64,000 nt of DNA from Dicaeum eximium (lineage: Eukaryota; Chordata; Aves; Passeriformes; Dicaeidae). Location of the stretch: positions 222,857 to 286,856 of the forward strand of contig VWZP01007510.1 in NCBI GenBank assembly GCA_013396995.1. The letters are read 5' to 3'. The notes under the pieces were generated by a model. It worked only from the letters and a program-made list of their open reading frames with translations. It was not told where the DNA came from and did no database searches. Positions 25,183-37,330 of this stretch are shown here, in pieces. The position numbers were made by a program, and so were the translations under genes. The number at the start of each line of letters is the position of its first letter. The first letter of the stretch is position 1.

Positions 25183-28100
25183 GTGAGCGCACCCCGCGGC
25201 CGTGCGGGCATCCCCCGCCCCCGGGGACAGCCCTTGCCGGGCACGGTGCAGCCGCCGCCGTCCCCAGGGTTGTCCCGGGCTGCGGTCAGCGGGGCTCGCC
25301 CGCCGCGCCGGGGCTGGAGAGGAGGGGTGGCGTGAGGGATGCGGCGCGGCCGGTGCCCATTGTGCGGCCCCTCCGGTATTGTTCTCTAGTTTGTCTGAAT
25401 TTTATCGAAAATAAGAGGAGCGCCCTTTGTTTGGTGGGCTCGATGGCGGAATCGGTGCTCGATGGATTCGGGAGGGAGCGGTGGCTGCAGCGCGGTGAGC
25501 GGAGGGCGCTCGGCGGGCTCCGGGGTGGTGATGGCAGACGCGCTATCGATCCCGGCACAGGGCAGACGCTGCGGGCGACAGGTGCAGCTGCGGCCGGGGA
25601 GACACAGCCGGCTGCCACTCGGGGGGAGACGGGCACGCGAGCGAGTGCCCTTGGGTGGAAATCGCAGCGAGGCAAATCCTCTTTGCTTTGTGTCTGCGGA
25701 GTGCGTCCAGCCCGGAACAGCCGGCTGCCCTTCAGCCCTGTGCCAAGGAGGGTCCCCTCCCTGCAGAACTCCCGAGCAGGTGACAGCAGAGCTGGCAGGA
25801 GCGGGCGCAGGAGGAGCAGCTAGGCAGCTGCAGTGCACTTTGCAAAGCTCGGTTTTCTTGAGGTAAATACTTAAAATCGTGCGCTGGTGGATGTGTGACC
25901 AGCCGTACTGTGTGAACCACTGTGTTCCTCAGTAGTTACTACTACTGTGAAGCTCAGCTCCAAAGCAAATGTCTGTTTGGATGTTTACTGTGCCATCCCT
26001 AGAGAGGACTCCTTGTTTATTCTTGTCAGGCAATAACAGCAGGGAAGCAGATCATCACTGAACTTTTTCTAATTAGAAATGAAGTAGACTTGTTGGTAAT
26101 CAACTGTCTGATGTCATTAGAATATAATACATATTCTCTGTTTGGCAATACTGATAATTTTATCTTCAGAGCTTACAAAGGGGTTTGTGCATGTATAAAT
26201 TTTTCTCTATGCATATATATGTTTTAATCACTAGGACTCAATGTGGTGTTAAGCAAATCCAATATTTGTTTATACTACATTAAAATAATATATGTTTATA
26301 GGGCAGTGATAGAGAGCAAGGGACATAAATCTAAGTCACTGTTGTTAGAATAAGTTAGCTAGGTTGTATTTATTTTGTCTGGAGTAGGGACATGGGGAGG
26401 ATTAGAAGGAAAACTTAGCTGGCACCATTGTGGCTTTTTTGGTTTTCTTTTTAGATGTGGCTTGTTCCTTCAGGAAATGTAAAGGCCAGTACTGGGGGAT
26501 ATTGAGTACTTGGCTGGTAGTCAGTCTGTTACTGAAGGAAGCTTGAAGATAGAAGGTTAACCTGTTATTACTGAACAAAATTGTAGTGTGCTCCCTTGCC
26601 TTCAAGTAGGGACCTCTCTAAATAGAGTTTTTCTACAAAGCACCTTTAATGCATGGGAAGTTTCCTTTTTAGGAAGCTATTTTCCTCCTCATGCATTGTT
26701 AAAAAAAAAAAAAACAAAACCAAAATACATCTAGTTCACCTGTTTGCTCTAGCACTTCACCGAGACCTTTGCCATCTGATTTTTCTGCAAGAACTGAAAG
26801 CATCTTCTTTTCTGGAAAGGCTGGAAGGTGCCTGACCAAGCAGAAGATAAAATTGCCTGCCTGCTGTAATGTGGCACTGCCAAGCCAGTGCTGTGATTCC
26901 TGGTGTTTCTAGGACAAGCTCTGGCATTACTGTGCTCAATAACTGCCCTGTGGAACTTATCTATTAACATTCAGCTTGATATCAAAGGTTTAAGGTCTCA
27001 GACATCAGACTTGCCTTTGGGGACAGAATCAAACTTTGCATGGGCTTTTTGTCTTCTGTCAATTGGTATTTACTTTTCAAACTGGTCTTATATGAAGTGC
27101 TAATCTAAAACATGAAATAATTTAAATCCAGTGTAATGGAAGAGTTGTGGTAATAAAAATTATATGTTTTGAGCTCAAAACTGACTTGATTATAAAGTCT
27201 TCTCTAAAAGTAATCTTTACTTTTGTATTTTGAGTCTGAGTGCATACCACATGCTTATGTGATCTGCACTTGCAGATGAATCAAGCTAGCACTTTGAATA
27301 TGCAGCTTGTGTCTCAAGACAGGTAATAATTAGTAAATACAACTCTCCAGACCTTCAAAGTACATTTCAAATATGAATTGTTGCAGCAATGTAATAAGGG
27401 ATTTTAACACCAGCCACGTTATGGCAGGGGAAGTAGCATCAGAAGTTATGATTTACCTAAGGCCAGTGGACTGTTGTGAGAACTGGAATTAATTTCTGGT
27501 TCTAGCTCTATTTGAAACAAGTGTTAGAAGAGCAAGCAGTACCAATGGAAACTGGTTCCTGAGGATTTGTCTCTAGGGTGATCCCTGCTGTGGATTCTCT
27601 GGTGTCAAATAAGTTCACCTTTGTCATTAGTCTTTCTCTTCTTGTCTTGTAAGAGTCTTGCATCTACCCTACCATTTTTTTTTAAATGAAAGTGTTGAGA
27701 GCTTTGGGACTTCTTCCTGCTGTCAAATTAGTCAAAGGCAGGTCAGTGGCCTCAAAAGCGCTTAGCAGGCAGCTGAAAGACAGACATGAGCAAACAGAGT
27801 GTCCAGCTGTATGGGCACAATACTCCAAGTACATCTTCTGTCTTACTTAGTTACAATCATTTTGGTTGGCCAAAAAGTATAAGAAAAAGCAAGAATATAT
27901 TTAGTGTATATATAAATAACAAGTATATGCAAGTATGTATTTATTTACTGGGGGATAAATCATATACAGAGTTATTTCCAGATGTAATTTCCTGAGTATC
28001 TTCCACTGTTTTCTAACATAGCCTCACAGAAGCTGGACAGCATGTATCCAGTCAATGTAAGAGCATCTAATGTAATGGAAAGAACTAGGTTGACCTATCC

Positions 28101-31100
28101 TATAGCACATTTTGCCCTTAAAAGTAAAAGCTTTTGCATTACTACAAAGCAAACAGAAAATTTGTTACTTCTTGGTATTTACACTCTGGGCACATAAACA
28201 TTGTATATAATGAATTGTTTCTGGGTAATTTGTTTTTCAAGTGCAACACACAAGGAAATAGCTGCCTGTTTTCCTGGTTTTGGTTTAATGACTTCCCAGT
28301 GTGGACTAAATGAGTTTACAGTGGGATATGCCTTTTTGGTATCTGGGACAGAGCTTGAGTGCAGTTTCCAAGATACAGGGCATACACGGCTTCACACCTG
28401 ACACTAAGCTTGCAGCTTTCTTGGGAATACATAATGAAAATGGGCTTCCACTGAGCACTGGCCTGTTTCTTAAGGTTTAAGAATAACTTTTTTTCCATTA
28501 CTTAAAAATAAAGAGTCTGCACAGCAGTAGTGGGTATTTCAATAAGGTCCTTATGTTTACAAAGAGTTGGAAGCTCCCAGTGCATATGGAGTATGTTGGA
28601 AGATACTGGTATTTGGGAGAAGCTGTCCCAGACAAAAAGTGTGAGTGCCTCTACTGTGGCTTTTATAAAGAAAAGATTGAAAACTCAATCAGTGCTGAGC
28701 ATTACCAACTTGAAGGGAAATTATCCTTTGCAATTTTCTTACTAGGTCTTTGATCATACTGAAAACAGTTGCCTGTGGAAAAAGCATTCTTTCAAAAGCT
28801 GTGATATTTCACTGCCATTAGGATAGCAAACAAGTAAGGACAAGGGGAAAACAAAAGTAATGAAACCATTGCAGATTTCCTGTGAAACTGCAGGGTTTCA
28901 GCCATCCCATGATGCTAGGATGTATCTTCTTCCTTAATGAAGTTTTGGGAAAAGTCATCTTGCCTTCAGAAGCTTGGAATGTGGTTTCACAATTATACCA
29001 TGGGTGACCTTTTACTGTGCCTGCTGTTGATGATGAAAATAGTCTTGCTTCATTAGGGCGTCACCTCCACCTTCTAATTCAGATGCTACTTCCTGGCATT
29101 TCTGTAGTGCTTTAATGTAAAGGTAATGATTTAATTAAGAGAGAACTACCCAGCAAAGTAAATGAGTCTCACTATCCCACTACAGAAGGGGAAACCAAGT
29201 CACAGAATGTCGGTGATTTGCCTGTGGTAATGGAATTAGTGGCAGAGCCTTGCTGGTATCAGCTCATCCCTGAGGTTCTCCAGCTGTGTCACACAGTACG
29301 TCACAGACTTTGGTCTGCTGGTTTTGTCCTTTAAATGTTTGCAACTTGCTAATAACTGTATTTGTGTTAATTAGGCTCTCATTACAACACATAGTTGCAA
29401 ATCAAATGCCATTCTTTGAAGATACATACATGCAAATGATCACTGAAAGTTGAAAGTCAAGTTTACAACTATGTAGTACAGACTCCAGCTGAAGGGTTAG
29501 GAAGGGTTCAGCACTAACTCTCAAGTGCAAAGACATTCATGAGGTTGTAAGCCAAAACTGCTTCTTTTTACTTGTGAGCTCACATTTCTGATAGTAACAT
29601 CGTACTCCAATGAGTGCTTCTTAGTGAATGTAGTCGGAGAATTCACATGGAATGGGATAAAAAGAGCCCCTTCTCCCCTTGTAAAAAGACTATGCTCAGT
29701 GCTTACAGCTTCAGGGAGGGAAGTATTAAGAAGCAGTGCAAGCACCCAGGACACAGCTCTGGAAGGACTGTAATGCTGGAAAATATTAGAAAATAATACT
29801 GACAGATTGCACTTGAGCCAGCAGTGCTGCCAGCTCACACATGTGAGAGTTTGTGACAGGATGACAGTGTTTTACTTGGGCAGCAGGGACCTGCTACCGA
29901 CTCAAAATTCAACAAGTCCTGCTTTGGGAGCAGAAGTTAGACTTGAACCTCATGCACTCCAAAAGCAGGAGACAGAAAGTGCTCTGCAGCACAGTGATGG
30001 GGGCTGTGCTGTAGCATCTTGTTCTCTAGTGTTCTGCTTTCCCTGTGTGATGGGCTGCTGCCTCCTCTTTGCTGATTCTTATGCGAGTTGGCAGAATTTG
30101 TTCAAGAGTATTTTACATTTCAAGTGAAGTCTTATTATGTTTAATCATAGTATTTTTTTCTTCCTTGTGCTGTAGGTTTGCCAGATACTAACTATCTTTG
30201 TTATTATGTGCAGATTTTCCTGTTTGACTCTGAGATCCTCTTTCATGCATGTTGATTAATTTTATCCCCAAAGCATCCAAGTCATCACAGCCAAGGAATG
30301 TGGCCTTTATTACATGGAGTTAATATACTCATAAATATTGAATGTGCTCTTAAGAATAATGTGATGATCTTATTAGTCCCTTGATCTCTGTGACTGTCAA
30401 CACAAGAAGCTTTGTGATAAAGCTTCTCTGGTCAAAAGTGTGGGAAATCTGTAACCATTCCTTCAGGCTTTTCAAATACTATACCAAGCTGCAAAGGGTG
30501 AAATTCTGTCGCTCAACTTGTATAATAAATGGGAATAACTGAGAACATTTAGTCTTCAATGTTTTCTGGTACACTGTGCATGAGAAGCAAATAAGCTGCT
30601 GATGACGTAGCATGGTGGGTTATAAATTTGAACAGATATTGTTAAAAACTGGTGACTTTTCCTGTAACACAAAATCCCATAGCTCTTGCTTGGTATTTCA
30701 ATTGCTGAGAAACTTGTGGTTGAAAGGTGCTGTAATATATCACCTACATCAAAGAAAGTTTGTAAAGGTCTTGAGGTTCCTTATAACTGTCAGAAAAAGC
30801 TCCTGGTACCTCTTCAGGAGATTCAATGGGAAGCAATGATTTTATTTGACAGATAAAAATTAGAAACTCCAGAGATCAGAGCTCTTCTGAGTTGCTTGTT
30901 TGCATCATCATTGCTTGGTGCGTATTATAGACCAGGACATTGTTGTGCAGCTTCTATGGATAAGGTGGTGCACCCAAAGTACTTACAGTCCACATCTATT
31001 TCTATATCTCCAGGACATATCAGAGAGCTGTAGGCCAAGCATGGAGAGTCAGAGGGACACAAGAGACAGCACTGATCAGTGGGAGGGGCCCTGGAAGATG

Positions 31101-34100
31101 AGCAGGTAGGCAGTATAGCCAAGGGCTGAGGAGGGATTAGAGGGAAGAAAAGGGCAGCTTTCAGCAAGAGTTTACAAACACCATCTTCCCAACATGAGGA
31201 GTGTCACAGGAGAAAGGATGGAGATGTCTGTTGGAAATGGATAAAGGAGGATGATGCCCTTCTGGCTGAGAGAGTTTTGTGGAAATGACATTACGGATGT
31301 AGGGTGATGAGTGTTCTAGGAAAAAAATAATGTGTGTGCAAAATGAGTTCTACAAAGAACTTGTGAGGTGCCTAAGGGGCCACGGAAGTTAATGGGAGCT
31401 GAGCAAAATGGGCTTGGGCTCAGAGCCCAGAGAGGTGTAAATGAGGTGAACAACACCTTATGGTTTCCAGAGAAGTTTAAGTACAGATCTTGGCATGGAC
31501 CTCTCCTATAAATTTCAATTTTGGTGAACTGATCTGAAGTTCTTGGTCTGAAAATCAAGAGGCAAATCTGACACAGGTAGGGGCAAAATAAGAGAAAGAA
31601 ACTCCCAAACAACTCAAACCAAACAACAATCCCCCAGTCATTACTACAGAGTTCTTAACTGCTGGATGTCCCCTTTGACTTGGGTGCTGTAAAAGCTCTC
31701 ACCCTGCGATTTGACTGGACAAGTACCCCACCAGAACTGCTGGGCACAGCAGGCAGCTCATGCATGGCTTTTCTTTTCTTGACACGTCTGTTTCCATTGT
31801 TGTTTTGTGTGTGTTTTTGTCTGATGTAACCCCGGTATTTCTGTAGGGAAAGGAAGTGAAAGGGAGGGAGTGCTAATATCCCTGCTCCCAGTTTTCCAAC
31901 AGTGCATAAATAACCAGGAGGATGAGAATGTAAGGGATCCTGGCTGAGTGAAGGGATGTGGAATCCTTCCTGCTTGTGGTCATGACTCTGGACCTGTCAC
32001 CAGTCAGGAGTGGCTGAAGGTTACTTTTGGAAGGATCTTGGATGAGCTGTTCAGCATGCTCTGGTGGCTCTTTCCACTCTTCATGGTGCTGTGTGTTGCA
32101 TGGAAGCCTCTGCACAAGGCATGGCTGGAACCACCACGTTATTTCTCACTATATAAATGACAGAGTAAGGAATGGAATTCTTCTGTCAGGCTGAACCTTC
32201 TAGACACCTATGCAGCCTGTCATGAGAGCAATGTAGCTGCTCCCACCTATTCTGTACTTCTGGTTTTGAGGGGATAAGTACCAATCCTCCTTCTCCAGAG
32301 CTGATCTCCTGCCACAACTGAAATCATAGAGCAAATTTAGCTTTAGAGAAGGGAGAGAAATACAGAAGAAAAACTAGGCTTTATGCCTTGCCTGTCCTAG
32401 GTTCAGGCTTGAGCAATATGAACATACCCAGGGTTATGTTGTTGGTGAGCAGTATTATCTCCTATAGAGACTTTTTGTTGGTTTCTTTTTTTGGGCTTTT
32501 TAAAAATACATTTCTTATGCTTCTGCTGGTGGCCAGCAAGTGCAGTAGCTGAACAGAAGAGCAAGGGGAAAAGATCAGTGTTTATCTGCAGAACTGCTGC
32601 AGTAACAGCTTGGAGCTTGGCTGGCAGAGTGAGAGAACCCCATGCTGGAATGAAAATCCTTTCAGCCTTGGCATGTGATGATTTTTTTTTGTTTAATTTT
32701 TTTATTTTAAGGCTGCATTGGACCAAAACTTCAATAATCCGTCTTACTCCTTGTTCAGGCTTCCGCCAATAATTATGTAAATAACAGATCACAGTTAATT
32801 ATTTGTTTCATAGCTTCCTATTTTCTCTATTTGTATTAGTAACATGTCATTATTGTCTTAGAATACAGCTCTGTGTTCTTGGCAACATGGAAAACAGCAA
32901 AAATGGGTGAACTGACAGTGGCTACAGGACTCGTGTCTGTGTGAAGTCTGCAGGGCCTGAATTAAACCTGCCTGAAGGTTAACTCTGATTCCCATGGCAG
33001 TCCTGGGATTTGCTGATCTGTGCTCTCTGCATATTCTCATTTCAGAGAAGTGATCCTTCAGGAGGCTTTGCCAACAAAGCAGTATGGATCTGAAAGAGGG
33101 GGGTCTTGCACTGCTGTTGATTTGCGATTTTCATTTCTCTCTGCCTGTCACGTTTGCATTTCATGATTTGTGCCTGTGTGGTGGTGATGACCTTGGGAGT
33201 TTTGCTTTTAATCCTGGCTTAAGCAGCTGCTTTAGTACAACTTTCCTACCAGGTGGGCAGTTTGGGAAGTTCACAAATCACTGTGTGCTCTTGCTCTGTT
33301 CCTCTCCAGTGAGACTTTTCATTTGAAGATGGGAGACTATGACAGGATTTCTTTTCTAATAATGTTGCATAAGATACTGTATTCCCATTTTCATGTTGCC
33401 TTTAGTGTTGGGTGGTTTTTTCCAACAGACTGGTGCTTGTAAACTTTGCCCCAGCCAGACCCACTGGGGCTTGGCTGTCCCAAGCTGTAGGATGTAAATA
33501 ATTTGATGTGACATCAGCTGACCAAGTGCCACTGCTGTCCAGGCTTTGGTTGCTGGATGAAATGTTGCTTATGGGATGCTGAATCAGAGCTGCTTAAGCA
33601 CTATGGGCCAGGCACTAATTTTGTGCAGTTTCAGGTGTGTTCTCAGTGCTAAATAATAATTAATACAGAATTGCAACACTATTAATAAATACCAACTGTG
33701 CAAACTATGCAATAAGGAGAAATTATTTCTATTGCACTAGTGTGGCTCATAAAGAGGGGTCATTGCCTGTGTTGGTGTGCTCAGCTATTAGAACTCAAAT
33801 ACTGCTGTAGTTATACCAGTGTTAAAACATTTCTAATAGTCTTGTTATTTCCGTCTAGCAGCCAGAAATGCTGACTAACTTTCAGGATAACAATCTTTTA
33901 TATATTCAGGAAACAAAATACCCAAGGGCCACTGGTGACTGACAGCTACAGAGCTCTGATTAAAACTGACAGTTCCTGATCAGCTCCATCTTGGCTGTGT
34001 TAGTTCCTTTTCTCATGGGAAAGAGAAGACAGAGGACAAAAAATTATTTAATGTAATACTATTAGGATGTGAGACTTTTCTTTTTTTCTTGCCTTTGCAA

Positions 34101-37009
34101 TTTTCCAGGAATTTGTAACTCAGAAGTACCAAACAAAGTACCTGAGTAATAGTGCTTGGAAGGGCAAACATTAATCTCTCTGTGATGGCTTTCCTATAAC
34201 AAGGTACAGTAAATGCCAAGTGTTGGCTTCTAGTCATTGATTTTTGACTGTAAGAACATCGTGCTGAGGTTCCTGAGCTGCTGATGATCAGTTCACATGT
34301 GGTGTTTGCGTGTTTTATTCCCAGCTGGCATTAAGACAAGGAAGATTTTTTTTTCCCTCTAAATGAGAGGAATCGTGGTGCTTTTGCTCATCTGCACTTA
34401 GATACAGACTGCACAAGCAATTACTCAATCCCTAACAAAAATCCTTGAGTCGCTGGTCAGAACACGAGGTTGTTGGGGGCCACGGGGCACTCAGCCACTG
34501 GTGCCCACATAGTGAATATATCTCCTGCTCTCCTCCCCTGCCCTTCTCTCCAACAGCATTTCTTAGTCATTGAGGAAACAAGCAACTTTATTTCCTTTAC
34601 CTCTGGGTTTATTTAATCTCCTTTTTACACCATTAGAGATGCTAGATGCTCAGGAGCAGTTAGCAACACCTCCCCAGCATCTGTTGCTCTGTGGTTTTGG
34701 CTCTGGGATGTACCTTGAGCTGTACAGAAGAGCTGCAAAAGCAATAAAATTAATGAGTTCTCTTCATTACTTTGTTATAGGAGGGTCTTGGCAGATCTGC
34801 TACAGTTGAGGGTCACTTGCTATTTCCTTCATGAAACATATATTTTTAAGTAGTTGAAATTTTCACCTCTTACGTGTTGGCAATTCCAGCTGGGCCTAAA
34901 TGAATGTTGCTCAGTTACTTTGTAAGCTGGAACCAGTTTTGGAAGGTGGTGCACTGTTTATATATATATATTTCCTTTAACACCCATGAAGGCAGATGTT
35001 CCATGACTTGAATTTTGGGTCTTAAGCTGCTGGAGTTGGGGGCCTTGGAGAAGTGGCACTCTTAGAAGCTAAAACACTTTTTCAAGTCAAATTAAAATGA
35101 CATTTGTTATTAAAGTTGTATTGAGATGCATGTGGTATTAAGGCACATTTTTGTCAGCTATTGAAGGTGCAGTGGGAGTACTTTATGTTACTACAAAGCT
35201 ACCAAAAGTTTAAAGTTTTTGGACTCTGAATCAAGAGAGTTGCAAAGGTTGCTGGAGAAAAGAGAGGTAAATCACTTTTGGTCTGCATTTCATTGTGCTT
35301 TTTAAACTTCTATCTGGAAGTAGCCAAAATGAGTAATGCTTCTGTACTCATGTTCAAAAATATGTAATGGTTTAAATGTCAAACTGCACCTTACTGCAAG
35401 CTTACATTTGCCTCTCAAGTGTGCATTTAAATCACTTGCATTGCTGAAAGCCACTTAACAAGAAGAAATTAGAAGTGGAGCTGATGTCTGAATAAAACCA
35501 GAAGTTATGTGAGTGGCTGGAGGAAGGCCTGTCTGTAAGCACATGCAAAAACTCTGAATCAGGATTTAACATTTTTGATTTAAATATTTAGTCAAGTTCT
35601 GTTATAGCATCCCTTCTCATTTTCTACGTGAATGGGAAATAAGTTCATCACCATTTAGAAATTACTGGGCTTTGTAAGCTGATGGTGTTTGGTTTTATTC
35701 ACTCAGACTTGAGCAATTGAAGCACAAACCACTTCAGTCCCGAGTGGGAGAGATTTCCTGGGCCACTGTTACGTGCACAAGAGGTTTGTGTGTACAGCAG
35801 GAGCCCAGCAGTGCGAGAGCTCGGACTGTCCAGGCAGGCAGAGATGTTCTGCCTGAGGTCTCTGTCCAGAGGCTGCCAGAAAACACCAGGCAGGCTCAGC
35901 CTGGCGTGGACACCACTAGTTAGTAGTAGTTAGTAGATTTGTATCACTGATCTGATAATCAAGATGTTTGTGAATTCCATTGATCACCCTTTTGGCTGGC
36001 AAGACCTCTATTTTTCAATGCTCCAGTTCTCTTTGTAGATTAAAACAAATGCATAAAAGTTTTTGCTTTAATGAAGAAAGCTGCTAAAAAGAAAATTTAT
36101 TATTATCAATTATATATTTTTAATTTTATTACTCCACTGTTTTCAGGTGTTTCTTTTATTCTGCAGGAGCAAGGTTTTGGTTTGTTTTTTTTTTTTTAAT
36201 TAATGCCTTTGACGTAATATAGAAGATCCCTATTTGCAGCTTCCATTCAAACATGTGGACTCCAGTTGCCTGTGCTAATATTGAGTCATCAAGATGGGAG
36301 AGCTAAAATACAGATCTTATAGTCATGCAGGAAGTTTCTATTTTAAAAAAATAGGTTTTAAGTATGGTGTTTCTAAAATATATTGGCTCCTTTGTAATTA
36401 CACACTTTAAATATTAATACATATAATTATGAAAGTATAATTAGACTCTGGTAGGTAGTGTCATAACAATTTTAAGGTAGATTTAAAAATATCTTGTATC
36501 TAAATATCCCAACAAGAACAATTTTTCTTCTTTAGTGATATTCTTGGGCTTAGTCTGGAGGATCTGATTCTAGACCCTGAGTTTTTTGCTTTGGGTTTTT
36601 TTCCTTTTAACCCAGAATTCAGTATTGAATTGTTCTGTCTTTTAAAGGAACAGTCCCAGGCTTCTTCTATAAGATTTCAGGGCTAGAGGGAAGCAAGAGC
36701 ACACTTTGGATAATTTTAGGTTAGAGATTATAGTTACAAAAGAGTCTCTTGGCAGTTCTTAAAAAGCCAGGTAGTAAAAGGCTCGGTTGGTGGGAAGCTG
36801 AAAGAACAGAGCACCTACAAGTGTTAGGGACGAAGTGTCACGGTGTGTGTGAGGGATGTTGGCACAGCCACTGCAGACCCTCCTGCTCTGGGACCTCTTT
36901 CATTTAACAGATCCCTTTCCCTTTAAATCCAGAATAGCATCTTCCACTCCAAATTGCTGTGTGGCGTGTGGTTTGCTGAGGGGAGAGCAAGTCGTTTTTT
37001 GTGTCCCAG

Positions 37010-37330
37010 AGGCTCGTGCCGTGTCAGCTGTCTGGTGGCCCTGTAATTTCACGGAGATCCTGCTCAGAGCCCTGTGCTGAGACCGCAGCTGCGGGCACCC
37101 GGTACCGTCCCCATGGGTGCCCAGAGGGTCCTCGCTCCTGTCTTTGCTTTCCTTCCCTCCCTGCCCCCGGCTCTCACTTGTGTTAATCAAATTAAGCAGC
37201 GGCAGCGGCCACGGCAGAGAAGAGCGGCTCTGTTTGAAGCTGGCCCTCCAGAATGTGCGCACAGATTGCATCGCTTGCACCTGCCGTGTCTGGCCGCTGC
37301 TGTGCCCTCCTGTGCCAGCAGCCCGAACTG
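37010..37330. promoter_or_regulatory. Intragenic CpG-rich cluster, candidate regulatory element
   Basis: Within a CpG-poor intron, about 320 bp carry a local cluster of CpGs, including GCAGCGGCAGCGGCCACGG near 37197-37215, GCGGCTC, GTGCGCAC and GCCGCTGC. Several E-box-like CACCTG/CAGCTG motifs are present. Open frames cross it on both strands but none resembles a protein. It could be an intronic enhancer, an alternative promoter or an unrecognised exon. The evidence is composition only. Confidence 0.35.

Larger units (their letters stand above)
23880..25740 (+). promoter_or_regulatory. CpG island spanning the SPNS2 promoter and exon 1
   Basis: CpG density and GC content rise sharply at about 23.9 kb and fall back after about 25.7 kb. 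The island covers the minisatellite, the 5'UTR, coding exon 1 and about 550 bp of intron 1. Sp1-type GC boxes are visible: CCCCGCCCC-type sites near 24329-24357 and GGGGCGGGG-type sites near 24815-24828. I see no convincing TATA box, as expected for a CpG-island promoter. Base order inside the island is unreliable because it contains two single-N joins and one 114-N gap, and the start-codon contig appears to be misplaced. Confidence 0.85.

Noticed and set aside
23986..25244. Long minus-strand open frames across the CpG island and gap
   Set aside because: They pass through Ns, run antisense to SPNS2 exon 1, use the GC-rich minisatellite and have no family resemblance.
25183..25823. Continuation of the SPNS2 exon 1 frame for over 200 codons
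   Set aside because: The SPNS2 match stops exactly at a consensus GTGAGC donor and resumes in phase at 61783. The extension is CpG-island intron.
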